NCBI GenBank assembly: GCA_027186245.1
Contig: CP114482.1
Location: 30,213,209-30,277,208 of the forward strand
Reading direction: 5' to 3'
Length of the DNA stretch: 64,000 nt
Source of the DNA: Coriaria nepalensis
Lineage: Eukaryota; Streptophyta; Magnoliopsida; Cucurbitales; Coriariaceae
This document shows positions 1 through 12,438 of this stretch, piece by piece (position 1 is the first letter of the stretch; each line of letters begins with the position of its first letter). The notes under the pieces are model-generated. The model ran no database searches. It saw only the letters and a program-made list of their open reading frames with translations, and was not told where the DNA came from. Made by a program: the position numbers and the translations under genes.

Positions 1-2521
1 TCGAATTGCTTTCAAATGAATTAGTTACTTGAAAAGACTCATTGACATGAATCTCAAATGAAACAAATGACTACTTGCCCTAAAATGATCATTAGCAAGT
101 ATGTACGAAAGTTGGGTTCGAAGTGCGAAAATAGAATTCATTTTAATTGTTTCCAAATGAATTAGTGGCTTTCAAAGAGACATTGAGATGATGACTCTAA
201 GATTAAACAAATTCATACTTGCCTTCAAAAAATCATAACCAAGCTATGCGCGAACGTCATGTTTGAAATGCGAGAATAGTATTCGCTCCAATGGGTTCCA
301 AATAATTTAGTTTCTTGAAAAAACTCATTGCCATGAATATAACATAAAACAAATGCATACTTGTCTTAAAAAGTTCATTAACAAGTGATTCACAAAAGTA
401 GTGTTTGAAGTGCAAAAATAGAATTCGTTTGAATTGCTTTCAAATGAATTAGTTAGTTGAAAAGACTCATTGACATGAATTTCAAATGAAGATTATGACA
501 ACTTGCGCTAAAATCATCATTAGCAAGTTAGGTACGAAAGTCAGGTTCGAAGTGCGAAAATAGAATTCATTTTAATTGCTTTGAAATCAATTTGTGACTT
601 TCAAAGAGACATTGAGATGATGACTCTAAGATTAAACAAATTCATACTTGCCTTCAAAAAATCATAACCAAGCTATGCTCGAAAGTGATGTTTGAAATGC
701 GAAAATAGTATTCGCTCCAATGGGTTCCAAATAATTTAGTTTCTTGAAAAAACTCATTGCCATGAATATAACATAAAACAAATGCATACTTGTCTTAAAA
801 AGATCATTAACAAGTGATTCACAAAAGTAGTGTTTGAAGTGCAAAAATAGAATTCGTTCGAATTGCTTTCAAATGAATTAGTTACTTGAAAAGACTCATT
901 GACATGAATCTCAAATGAAACAAATGACTACTTGCCCTAAAATGATCATTAGCAAGTATGTACGAAAGTTGGGTTCGAAGTGCGAAAATAGAATTCATTT
1001 TAATTGTTTCCAAATGAATTAGTGGCTTTCAAAGAGACATTGAGATGATGACTCTAAGATTAAACAAATTCATACTTGCCTTCAAAAAATCATAACCAAG
1101 CTATGCGCGAACGTCATGTTTGAAATGCGAGAATAGTATTCGCTCCAATGAGTTCCAAATAATTTAGTTTCTTGAAAAAACTCATTGCCATGAATATAAC
1201 ATAAAACAAATGCATACTTGTCTTAAAAAGATCATTAACAAGTAATTCACAAAAGTAGTTTTTGAAGTGCAAAAATAGAATTCGTTCGAATTGCTTTCAA
1301 ATGAATTAGTGACTTCAAAAAACTCATTGACATGAATATCAAATGAAAAATATGACTACTTGGGCTAAAACGATCATTAGCAAGTTATGTACGAAAGTCG
1401 GGTTCGAAGTCCGAAAATAGAATTAATTTTAATTGCTTTCAAATGAATTAGTGACTTTCAAAGAGACATTGAGATGATGACTCTAAGATTAAACAAATTC
1501 ATACTTGCCTTCAAAAAATCATAACCAAGCTATGCTCGAAAGTGATGTTTGAAATGCGAAAATAGTATTCGCTCCAATGGGTTCCAAATAATTTAGTTTC
1601 TTGAAAAAACTCATTGCCATGAATATAACATAAAACAAATGCATACTTGTCTTAAAAAGATCATTAACAAGTGATTCACAAAAGTAGTGTTTGAAGTGCA
1701 AAAATAGAATTCGTTCGAATTGCTTTCAAATGAATTAGTTACTTGAAAAGACTCATTGACATGAATCTCAAATGAAACAAATGACTACTTGCCCTAAAAT
1801 GATCATTAGCAAGTATGTACGAAAGTTGGGTTCGAAGTGCGAAAATAGAATTCATTTTAATTGTTTCCAAATGAATTAGTGGCTTTCAAAGAGACATTGA
1901 GATGATGACTCTAAGATTAAACAAATTCATACTTGCCTTCAAAAAATCATAACCAAGCTATGCGCGAACGTCATGTTTGAAATGCGAGAATAGTATTCGC
2001 TCCAATGGGTTCCAAATAATTTAGTTTCTTGAAAAAACTCATTGCCATGAATATAACATAAAACAAATGCATACTTGTCTTAAAAAGTTCATTAACAAGT
2101 GATTCACAAAAGTAGTGTTTGAAGTGCAAAAATAGAATTCGTTTGAATTGCTTTCAAATGAATTAGTTAGTTGAAAAGACTCATTGACATGAATTTCAAA
2201 TGAAGATTATGACAACTTGCGCTAAAATCATCATTAGCAAGTTAGGTACGAAAGTCAGGTTCGAAGTGCGAAAATAGAATTCATTTTAATTGCTTTGAAA
2301 TCAATTTGTGACTTTCAAAGAGACATTGAGATGATGACTCTAAGATTAAACAAATTCATACTTGCCTTCAAAAAATCATAACCAAGCTATGCTCGAAAGT
2401 GATGTTTGAAATGCGAAAATAGTATTCGCTCCAATGGGTTCCAAATAATTTAGTTTCTTGAAAAAACTCATTGCCATGAATATAACATAAAACAAATGCA
2501 TACTTGTCTTAAAAAGATCAT
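1..2521. repeat. Tetramer higher-order repeat, 1,714-bp period (about 1.5 copies)
   Basis: Bases 1 to about 807 recur from 1715 to about 2521 and I saw no difference between the two. The match includes rare marks such as 'aaaaagttcattaac', 'gaagattatgacaac' and the one-base shortened 'gcaagtatgtacg'. The copy at 858-1286 resembles the first monomer, but the following monomer (1287-1714) is a different type with 'cttcaaaaaactcattg' and 'ttgggctaaaacg'. The order is therefore P-Q-P'-R, then P-Q. After about 2522 the match ends at 'tagcaactgatttac'. The R-P-Q order returns at 4721-5990, offset by 3,434 bp. Confidence 0.85.
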
Positions 2522-3430
2522 TAGCAACTGATTTACAAAAGTAGTGTTTGAAGTGCAAAAATAGAATTCGTTCGAATTGCTTTCAAATGAATTAGTGAGT
2601 TGAAAAGACTCATTGACATGAATCTCAAATGAAACAAATGACTACTTGCCCTAAAATGATCATTAGCAAGTTATGTACGGAAGTCGGGTTCGAAGTGCGA
2701 AAATAGAATTAATTTTAATTGCTTTCAAATGAATTAGTGGTTTTCAAAGAGACATTGAGATGATGACTCTAAGATTAAAGAAATTCATACTTGCCTTCAA
2801 AAAATCATAACCAAGGTATGCGCGAAAGTGATGTTTGAACTCCGAAAATAGTATTCGCTCCAATGGGTTCCAAATAATTTAGTTTCTTGAAAAAACTCAT
2901 TGCCATGAATATAACATAAAACAAATGCATACTTGTCTGAAAAAGATCATTAACAAGTGATTCACCAAAGTAGTGTTTGGAGTGCGAAAATAGAATTCGT
3001 TCGAATTGCTTTCAAATGAATTAGTGACTTGAAAAGACTCATTGACATGAATCTCAAATGAAACAAATGACTACTTGCCCTAAAATGATCATTAGCAAGT
3101 TATGTACGAAAGTCGGGTTTGAAGTGCGAAAATAGAATTCATTTTAATTGCTTTCAAATGAATTAGTGGCTTTCAAAGAGACATTGAGATGATGACTCTA
3201 AGATTAAACAAATTCATACTTGCCTTCAAAAAATCATAACCAAGCTATGCGCGAAAGTGATGTTTGAAATGCGAAAATAGTATTCGCTCCAATGGGTTCC
3301 AAATAATTTAGTTTCTTGAAAAAACTCATTGCCATGAATATAACATAAAACAAATGCATACTTGTCTTAAAAATATCATTAACAAGTGATTCACAAAAGT
3401 AGTGTTTGAAGGGGAAAAATAGAATTCATT
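2522..3430. repeat. Ordinary 429-bp monomers, no higher-order order seen
   Basis: Two monomers of the general type with 'aaacaaatgactacttgccc' in A and C1 in the third position. One copy has 'ctccgaaaatag' in B and one has 'gaaggggaaaaatag' at the end of C, a mark that carries into the next pair. Nothing other than satellite is present. Confidence 0.9.
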
Positions 3431-4288
3431 CGAATTGCTTTCAAATGAATTAGTGACTTGAAAAGACTCATTGACATGAATCTGAAATGAAACAAATGAC
3501 CACTTGCGCTAAAATGATCATTATCAAGTTATGTACGAAAGTCGGGTTCGAAGTGCAAAAATAGAATTCATTTTAATTGCATTCAAACGAATTAGTGACT
3601 TGCAAAGAGTCGTTGAGATAATGACTCTAAGATTAAACGAATTCATACTTGCCTTCAAAAATTCATAACCAAGCTATGCGCGAAAGTCATGTTTTAAATG
3701 CGAAAATAGTATTCGCTCCAATGGGTTCCAAATAATTTATTTTCTTGAAAAAACTCATTGCCATGAATATAACATAAAACAAATGCATACTTGTCTTAAA
3801 AATATCATTAACAAGTCATTCACAAAAGTAGTGTTTGAAGGGGAAAAATAGAATTCGTTCGAATTGCTTTCAAATGAATTAGTGACTTGAAAAGACTCAT
3901 TGACATGAATCTGAAATGAAACAAATGACCACTTGCGCTAAAATGATCATTATCAAGTTATGTACGAAAGTCGGGTTCGAAGTGCAAAAATAGAATTCAT
4001 TTTAATTGCTTTCAAACGAATTAGTGACTTGCAAAGAGTCGTTGAGATAATGACTCTAAGATTAAACGAATTCATACTTGCCTTCAAAAATTCATAACCA
4101 AGCTATGCGCGAAAGTCATGTTTTAAATGCGAAAATAGTATTCGCTCCAATGGGTTCAAAATAATTTATTTTCTTGAAAAAACTCATTGCCATGAATATA
4201 ACATAAAACAAATGCATACTTGTCTTAAAAATATCATTAACAAGTGATTCACAAAAGTAGTGTTTGAAGGGGAAAAATAGAATTCGTT
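3431..4288. repeat. Two adjacent near-identical 429-bp monomers
   Basis: The copies 3431-3859 and 3860-4288 share marks that are rare in the rest of the array: 'atctgaaatgaaac', 'gaccacttgcgc', 'cattatcaagttatg', 'gacttgcaaagagtcgttg', 'attaaacgaattcatac', 'catgttttaaatgcg' and 'gaaggggaaaaatag'. They differ at a few bases only, which fits a recent single-unit duplication by unequal exchange. The same monomer type occurs once more near 26.15-26.55 kb. Confidence 0.9.
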
Positions 4289-6003
4289 CGAATTGCTTTC
4301 AAATGAATTAGTGACTTGAAAAGACTCATTGACATGAATCTCAAATGAAACAAATGACTACTTGCCCTAAAATGATCATTAGCAAGTTATGTACGAAAGC
4401 TGGGTTCGAAGTGCGAAAATAGAATTCATTTTAATTGCTTTCAAATGAGTTAGTGACTTTCGAATAGACATTGAGATGATGACACTAAGATTAAACAAAT
4501 TCATACTTGCCTTCAAAAAGTCATAACCAAGCTATGCTCGAAAGTGATGTTTGAAATGCGAAAATAGTATTCGCTCCAATGGGTTCCAAATAATTTAGTT
4601 TCTTGAAAAAACTCATTGCCATGAATATAACATAAAACAAATGCATACTTGTCTTAAAAAGATCATTAGCAAGTGATTCACAAAAGTAGTGTTTGAAGTG
4701 CAAAAATAGAATTCGTTCGAATTGCTTTCAAATGAATTAGTGACTTCAAAAAACTCATTGACATGAATATCAAATGAAAAATATGACTACTTGGGCTAAA
4801 ACGATCATTAGCAAGTTATGTACGAAAGTCGGGTTCGAAGTCCGAAAATAGAATTAATTTTAATTGCTTTCAAATGAATTAGTGACTTTCAAAGAGACAT
4901 TGAGATGATGACTCTAAGATTAAACAAATTCATACTTGCCTTCAAAAAATCATAACCAAGCTATGCTCGAAAGTGATGTTTGAAATGCGAAAATAGTATT
5001 CGCTCCAATGGGTTCCAAATAATTTAGTTTCTTGAAAAAACTCATTGCCATGAATATAACATAAAACAAATGCATACTTGTCTTAAAAAGATCATTAACA
5101 AGTTATTCACAAAAGTAGTGTTTGAAGTGCAAAAATAGAATTCGTTCGAATTTCTTTCAAATGAATTAGTTACTTGAAAAGACTCATTGACATGAATCTC
5201 AAATGAAACAAATGACTACTTGCCCTAAAATGATCATTAGCAAGTATGTACGAAAGTTGGGTTCGAAGTGCGAAAATAGAATTCATTTTAATTGTTTCCA
5301 AATGAATTAGTGGCTTTCAAAGAGACATTGAGATGATGACTCTAAGATTAAACAAATTCATACTTGCCTTCAAAAAATCATAACCAAGCTATGCGCGAAC
5401 GTCATGTTTGAAATGCGAGAATAGTATTCGCTCCAATGGGTTCCAAATAATTTAGTTTCTTGAAAAAACTCATTGCCATGAATATAACATAAAACAAATG
5501 CATACTTGTCTTAAAAAGATCATTAACAAGTGATTCACAAAAGTAGTGTTTGAAGTGCAAAAATAGAATTCGTTTGAATTGCTTTCAAATGAATTAGTTA
5601 GTTGAAAAGACTCATTGACATGAATTTCAAATGAAGATTATGACAACTTGCGCTAAAATCATCATTAGCAAGTTAGGTACGAAAGTCAGGTTCGAAGTGC
5701 GAAAATAGAATTCATTTTAATTGCTTTGAAATCAATTTGTGACTTTCAAAGAGACATTGAGATGATGACTCTAAGATTAAACAAATTCATACTTGCCTTC
5801 AAAAAATCATAACCAAGCTATGCACGAAAGTGATGTTTGAAATGAGAAAATAGTATTCGCTCCAATGGGTTCGAAATAATTTAGTTTCTTGAAAAAACTC
5901 ATTGCCATGAATATAACATAAAACAAATGCATACTTGTCTTAAAAAGATCATTAGCAACTGATTTACAAAAGTAGTGTTTGAAGTGCAAAAATAGAATTC
6001 GTT
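4289..6003. repeat. Four monomers leading into the pentamer block
   Basis: The first monomer carries 'cgaaagctgggttcg' and 'ttcgaatagacattg'. The next three repeat the order R-P-Q seen at 1287-2521. The last one (about 5575-6003) is nearly the same as the fifth monomer of the pentamer repeat that follows, with 'aagctatgcacgaaag' and 'aaatgagaaaatag'. So the pentamer order in fact begins before 6004, as a partial copy. Confidence 0.85.
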
Positions 6004-9000
6004 CGAATTGCTTTCAAATGAATTAGTGACTTCAAAAAACTCATTGACATGAATCTCAAATGAGAAATATGACTACTTGCGCTAAAACGATCATTAGCAA
6101 GTTATGTACGAAAGTCGGGTTCGAAGTCCGAAAATAGAATTAATTTTAATTGCTTTCAAATGAATTAGTGACTTTTAAAGGGACATTGAGATGATGACTC
6201 TAAGATTAAACAAATTCATACTTGCCTTCCAAAAATCATAACTAAGCTATGTGCGAACGTCACGTTTGAAATGCGAAAATAGTATTCGCTCCAATGGGTT
6301 CCAAATAACTTAGTTTCCTGAAAAAACTCATTGCCATGAATATAACATAAAACAAATGCATACTTGTCTTAAAAAGATAATTAACAAGTGATTCACAAAA
6401 GTAGTGTTTGAAGTGCAAAAATAGAATTCGTTCGAATTGCTTTCAAATGAATTAGTGAGTTGAAAAGACTCATTGACATGAATCTCAAATGAAACAAATG
6501 ACTACTTGCCCTAAAATGATCATTAGCAAGTTATGTACGAAAGTCGGGTTCGAAGTGCGAAAATAGAATTCATTTTAATTGCTTTCAAATGAATTAGTGG
6601 CTTTCAAAGAGACATTGAGATGATGACTCCAAGATTAAACAAATTCATACTTGCCTTCAAAAAATCATAACCAAGCTATGCGCGAAAGTGATGTTTGAAA
6701 TGCGAAAATAGTATTCGCTCCAATGGGTTCCAAATAATTTAGTTTCTTGAAAAAACTCATTGCCATGAATATAACATAAAACAAATGCATACTTGTCTTA
6801 AAAAGATCATTAACAAGTGATTCACAAAAGTAGTGTTTGAAGTGCAAAAATAGAATTCGTTCGAATTGCTTTCAAATGAATTAGTGAGTTGAAAAGACTC
6901 ATTGACATGAATCTCAAATGAAAAATATGACTACTTGCGCTAAAATGATCATTAGCAAGTTATGTACGAAAGTAGGGTTCGGAGTGCGAACATAGAATTC
7001 ATTTTAATTGCTTTCAAATGAATTAGTGACTTTCAAAGAGACATTGAGATGATGACTCTAAGATTAAACAAATTCATACTTGCCTTCAAAAAATCATAAC
7101 CAAGGTATGCTCGAAAGTGATGTTTGAAATGCGAAAATAGTATTCGCTCCAATGGGTTCCAAATAATTTAGTTTCTTGAAAAAACTCATTGCCATGAATA
7201 TAACATAAAACAAATGCATACTTGTCTTAAAAAGATCATTAACAAGTGATTCACAAAAGTAGTGTTTGAAGTGCAAAAATAGAATTCGTTCGAATTGCTT
7301 TCAAATGAATTAGTTACTTGAAAAGACTCATTGACATGAATCTCAAATGAAACAAATGACTACTTGCCCTAAAATGATCATTAGCAAGTTATGTACGAAA
7401 GTTGGGTTCGAAGTGCGAAAATAGAATTCATTTTAATTGCTTCCAAATGAATTAGTGGCTTTCAAAGAGACATTGAGATGATGACTCTAAGATTAAACAA
7501 ATTCATACTTGCCTTCAAAAAATCATAACCAAGCTATGCGCGAACGTCATGTTTGAAATGCGAGAATAGTATTCTCTCCAATGGGTTCCAAATAATTTAG
7601 TTTCTTGAAAAAACTCATTGCCATGAATATAACATAAAACAAATGCATACTTGTCTTAAAAAGATCATTAACAAGTGATTCACAAAAGTAGTGTTTGAAG
7701 TGCAAAAATAGAATTCGTTTGAATTGCTTTCAAATGAATTAGTTAGTTGAAAAGACTCATTGACATGAATTTCAAATGAAGATTATGACAACTTGCGCTA
7801 AAATCATCATTAGCAAGTTAGGTACGAAAGTCAGGTTCGAAGTGCGAAAATAGAATTCATTTTAATTGCTTTGAAATCAATTTGTGACTTTCAAAGAGAC
7901 ATTGAGATGATGACTCTAAGATTAAACAAATTCATACTTGCCTTCAAAAAATCATAACCAAGCTATGCACGAAAGTGATGTTTGAAATGAGAAAATAGTA
8001 TTCGCTCCAATGGGTTCGAAATAATTTAGTTTCTTGAAAAAACTCATTGCCATGAATATAACATAAAACAAATGCATACTTGTCTTAAAAAGATCATTAG
8101 CAACTGATTTACAAAAGTAGTGTTTGAAGTGCAAAAATAGAATTCGTTCGAATTGCTTTCAAATGAATTAGTGACTTCAAAAAACTCATTGACATGAATC
8201 TCAAATGAGAAATATGACTACTTGCGCTAAAACGATCATTAGCAAGTTATGTACGAAAGTCGGGTTCGAAGTCCGAAAATAGAATTAATTTTAATTGCTT
8301 TCAAATGAATTAGTGACTTTTAAAGGGACATTGAGATGATGACTCTAAGATTAAACAAATTCATACTTGCCTTCCAAAAATCATAACCAAGCTATGTGCG
8401 AACGTCACGTTTGAAATGCGAAAATAGTATTCGCTCCAATGGGTTCCAAATAACTTAGTTTCCTGAAAAAACTCATTGCCATGAATATAACATAAAACAA
8501 ATGCATAGTTGTCTTAAAAAGATAATTAACAAGTGATTCACAAAAGTAGTGTTTGAAGTGCAAAAATAGAATTCGTTCGAATTGCTTTCAAATGAATTAG
8601 TGAGTTGAAAAGACTCATTGACATGAATCTCAAATGAAACAAATGACTACTTGCCCTAAAATGATCATTAGCAAGTTATGTACGAAAGTCGGGTTCGAAG
8701 TGCGAAAATAGAATTCATTTTAATTGCTTTCAAATGAATTAGTGGCTTTCAAAGAGACATTGAGATGATGACTCTAAGATTAAACAAATTCATACTTGCC
8801 TTCAAAAAATCATAACCAAGCTATGCGCGAAAGTGATGTTTGAAATGCGAAAATAGTATTCGCTCCAATGGGTTCCAAATAATTTAGTTTCTTGAAAAAA
8901 CTCATTGCCATGAATATAACATAAAACAAATGCATACTTGTCTTAAAAAGATCATTAACAAGTGATTCACAAAAGTAGTGTTTGAAGTGCAAAAATAGAA

Positions 9001-12000
9001 TTCGTTCGAATTGCTTTCAAATGAATTAGTGAGTTGAAAAGACTCATTGACATGAATCTCAAATGAAAAATATGACTACTTGCGCTAAAATGATCATTAG
9101 CAAGTTATGTACGAAAGTAGGGTTCGGAGTGCGAACATAGAATTCATTTTAATTGCTTTCAAATGAATTAGTGACTTTCAAAGAGACATTGAGATGATGA
9201 CTCTAAGATTAAACAAATTCATACTTGCCTTCAAAAAATCATAACCAAGGTATGCTCGAAAGTGATGTTTGAAATGCGAAAATAGTATTCGCTCCAATGG
9301 GTTCCAAATAATTTAGTTTCTTGAAAAAACTCATTGCCATGAATATAACATAAAACAAATGCATACTTGTCTTAAAAAGATCATTAACAAGTGATTCACA
9401 AAAGTAGTGTTTGAAGTGCAAAAATAGAATTCGTTCGAATTGCTTTCAAATGAATTAGTTACTTGAAAAGACTCATTGACATGAATCTCAAATGAAACAA
9501 ATGACTACTTGCCCTAAAATGATCATTAGCAAGTTATGTACGAAAGTTGGGTTCGAAGTGCGAAAATAGAATTCATTTTAATTGCTTCCAAATGAATTAG
9601 TGGCTTTCAAAGAGACATTGAGATGATGACTCTAAGATTAAACAAATTCATACTTGCCTTCAAAAAATCATAACCAAGCTATGCGCGAACGTCATGTTTG
9701 AAATGCGAGAATAGTATTCGCTCCAATGGGTTCCAAATAATTTAGTTTCTTGAAAAAACTCATTGCCATGAATATAACATAAAACAAATGCATACTTGTC
9801 TTAAAAAGATCATTAACAAGTGATTCACAAAAGTAGTGTTTGAAGTGCAAAAATAGAATTCGTTTGAATTGCTTCCAAATGAATTAGTTAGTTGAAAAGA
9901 CTCATTGACATGAATCTCAAATGAAGATTATGACAACTTCCGCTAAAATCATCATTAGCAAGTTAGGTACGAAAGTCAAGTTCGAAGTGCGAAAATAGAA
10001 TTCATTTTAATTGCTTTGAAATCAATTAGTGACTCTCAAAGAGACATTGAGATGATGACTCTAAGATTAAACAAATTCATACTTGCCTTCAAAAAATCAT
10101 AACCAAGCTATACGCGAAAGACATGTTTGTAATGCGAAAATAGTATTCGCTCCAATGGGTTCGAAATAATTTAGTTTCTTGAAAAAACTCATTGCCATGA
10201 ATATAACATAAAACAAATGCATACTTGTCTTAAAAAGATCATTAGCAACTGATTTACAAAAGTAGTGTTTGAAGTGCAAAAATAGAATTCGTTCGAATTG
10301 CTTTCAAATGAATTAGTGACTTCAAAAAACTCATTGACATGAATCTCAAATGAGAAATATGACTACTTGCGCTAAAACGATCATTAGCAAGTTATGTACG
10401 AAAGTCGGGTTCGAAGTCCGAAAATAGAATTAATTTTAATTGCTTTCAAATGAATTAGTGACTTTTAAAGGGACATTGAGATGATGACTCTAAGATTAAA
10501 CAAATTCATACTTGCCTTCCAAAAATCATAACTAAGCTATGTGCGAACGTCACGTTTGAAATGCGAAAATAGTATTCGCTCCAATGGGTTCCAAATAACT
10601 TAGTTTCCTGAAAAAACTCATTGCCATGAATATAACATAAAACAAATGCATACTTGTCTTAAAAAGATAATTAACAAGTGATTCACAAAAGTAGTGTTTG
10701 AAGTGCAAAAATAGAATTCGTTCGAATTGCTTTCAAATGAATTAGTGAGTTGAAAAGACTCATTGACATGAATCTCAAATGAAACAAATGACTACTTGCC
10801 CTAAAATGATCATTAGCAAGTTATGTACGAAAGTCGGGTTCGAAGTGCGAAAATAGAATTCATTTTAATTGCTTTCAAATGAATTAGTGGCTTTCAAAGA
10901 GACATTGAGATGATGACTCTAAGATTAAACAAATTCATACTTGCCTTCAAAAAATCATAACCAAGCTATGCGCGAAAGTGATGTTTGAAATGCGAAAATA
11001 GTATTCGCTCCAATGGGTTCCAAATAATTTAGTTTCTTGAAAAAACTCATTGCCATGAATATAACATAAAACAAATGCATACTTGTCTTAAAAAGATCAT
11101 TAACAAGTGATTCACAAAAGTAGTGTTTGAAGTGCAAAAATAGAATTCGTTCGAATTGCTTTCAAATGAATTAGTGAGTTGAAAAGACTCATTGACATGA
11201 ATCTCAAATGAAAAATATGACTACTTGCGCTAAAATGATCATTAGCAAGTTATGTACGAAAGTAGGGTTCGGAGTGCGAACATAGAATTCATTTTAATTG
11301 CTTTCAAATGAATTAGTGACTTTCAAAGAGACATTGAGATGATGACTCTAAGATTAAACAAATTCATACTTGCCTTCAAAAAATCATAACCAAGGTATGC
11401 TCGAAAGTGATGTTTGAAATGCGAAAATAGTATTCGCTCCAATGGGTTCCAAATAATTTAGTTTCTTGAAAAAACTCATTGCCATGAATATAACATAAAA
11501 CAAATGCATACTTGTCTTAAAAAGATCATTAACAAGTGATTCACAAAAGTAGTGTTTGAAGTGCAAAAATAGAATTCGTTCGAATTGCTTTCAAATGAAT
11601 TAGTTACTTGAAAAGACTCATTGACATGAATCTCAAATGAAACAAATGACTACTTGCCCTAAAATGATCATTAGCAAGTTATGTACGAAAGTTGGGTTCG
11701 AAGTGCGAAAATAGAATTCATTTTAATTGCTTCCAAATGAATTAGTGGCTTTCAAAGAGACATTGAGATGATGACTCTAAGATTAAACAAATTCATACTT
11801 GCCTTCAAAAAATCATAACCAAGCTATGCGCGAACGTCATGTTTGAAATGCGAGAATAGTATTCGCTCCAATGGGTTCCAAATAATTTAGTTTCTTGAAA
11901 AAACTCATTGCCATGAATATAACATAAAACAAATGCATACTTGTCTTAAAAAGATCATTAACAAGTGATTCACAAAAGTAGTGTTTGAAGTGCAAAAATA

Positions 12001-12438
12001 GAATTCGTTTGAATTGCTTCCAAATGAATTAGTTAGTTGAAAAGACTCATTGACATGAATCTCAAATGAAGATTATGACAACTTCCGCTAAAATCATCAT
12101 TAGCAAGTTAGGTACGAAAGTCAAGTTCGAAGTGCGAAAATAGAATTCATTTTAATTGCTTTGAAATCAATTAGTGACTCTCAAAGAGACATTGAGATGA
12201 TGACTCTAAGATTAAACAAATTCATACTTGCCTTCAAAAAATCATAACCAAGCTATACGCGAAAGACATGTTTGTAATGCGAAAATAGTATTCGCTACGA
12301 TGGGTTCCAAATAATTTATTTTCTTCAAAAAACTCATTGCCATGAATATAACATAAAACAAATGCATACTTGTCTTAAAAAGATAATTAACAAGTGATTC
12401 ACAAAAAGAGTGTTTGAAGTGCAAAAATAGAATTCGTT
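6004..12438. repeat. Pentamer higher-order repeat, 2,145 bp x 3
   Basis: Three copies lie at 6004-8148, 8149-10293 and 10294-12438, each exactly 2,145 bp (five units, 15 subunits). The five monomers are told apart by subunit A: (1) 'tcaaatgagaaatatgac' with 'cgctaaaacg'; (2) 'gagttgaaaagactc' with 'cttgccctaaaatg'; (3) 'gtagggttcggagtgcg' with 'gaacatagaattc'; (4) 'gttacttgaaaagac' with 'gttgggttcg'; (5) 'gttagttgaaaagac' with 'gaagattatgacaac'. Equivalent monomers in the copies are much closer to each other than neighbours within a copy, which defines a higher-order repeat. The fifth monomer of copies 2 and 3 shares 'aagctatacgcgaaagac', absent from copy 1. The 2,145-bp register can be followed, with more differences, to about 13.28 kb. 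Confidence 0.95.

Noticed and set aside
662..844. Open frame of 60 codons on the minus strand, repeated every 429 bp or multiples up to 13.3 kb, beginning MHFKHYFCES
   Set aside because: It is a stretch of the repeat across subunits C and B that happens to lack stops. It appears and disappears with single-base changes between subfamilies and has no start signal or homology that I recognise. Its conservation is that of the DNA repeat.
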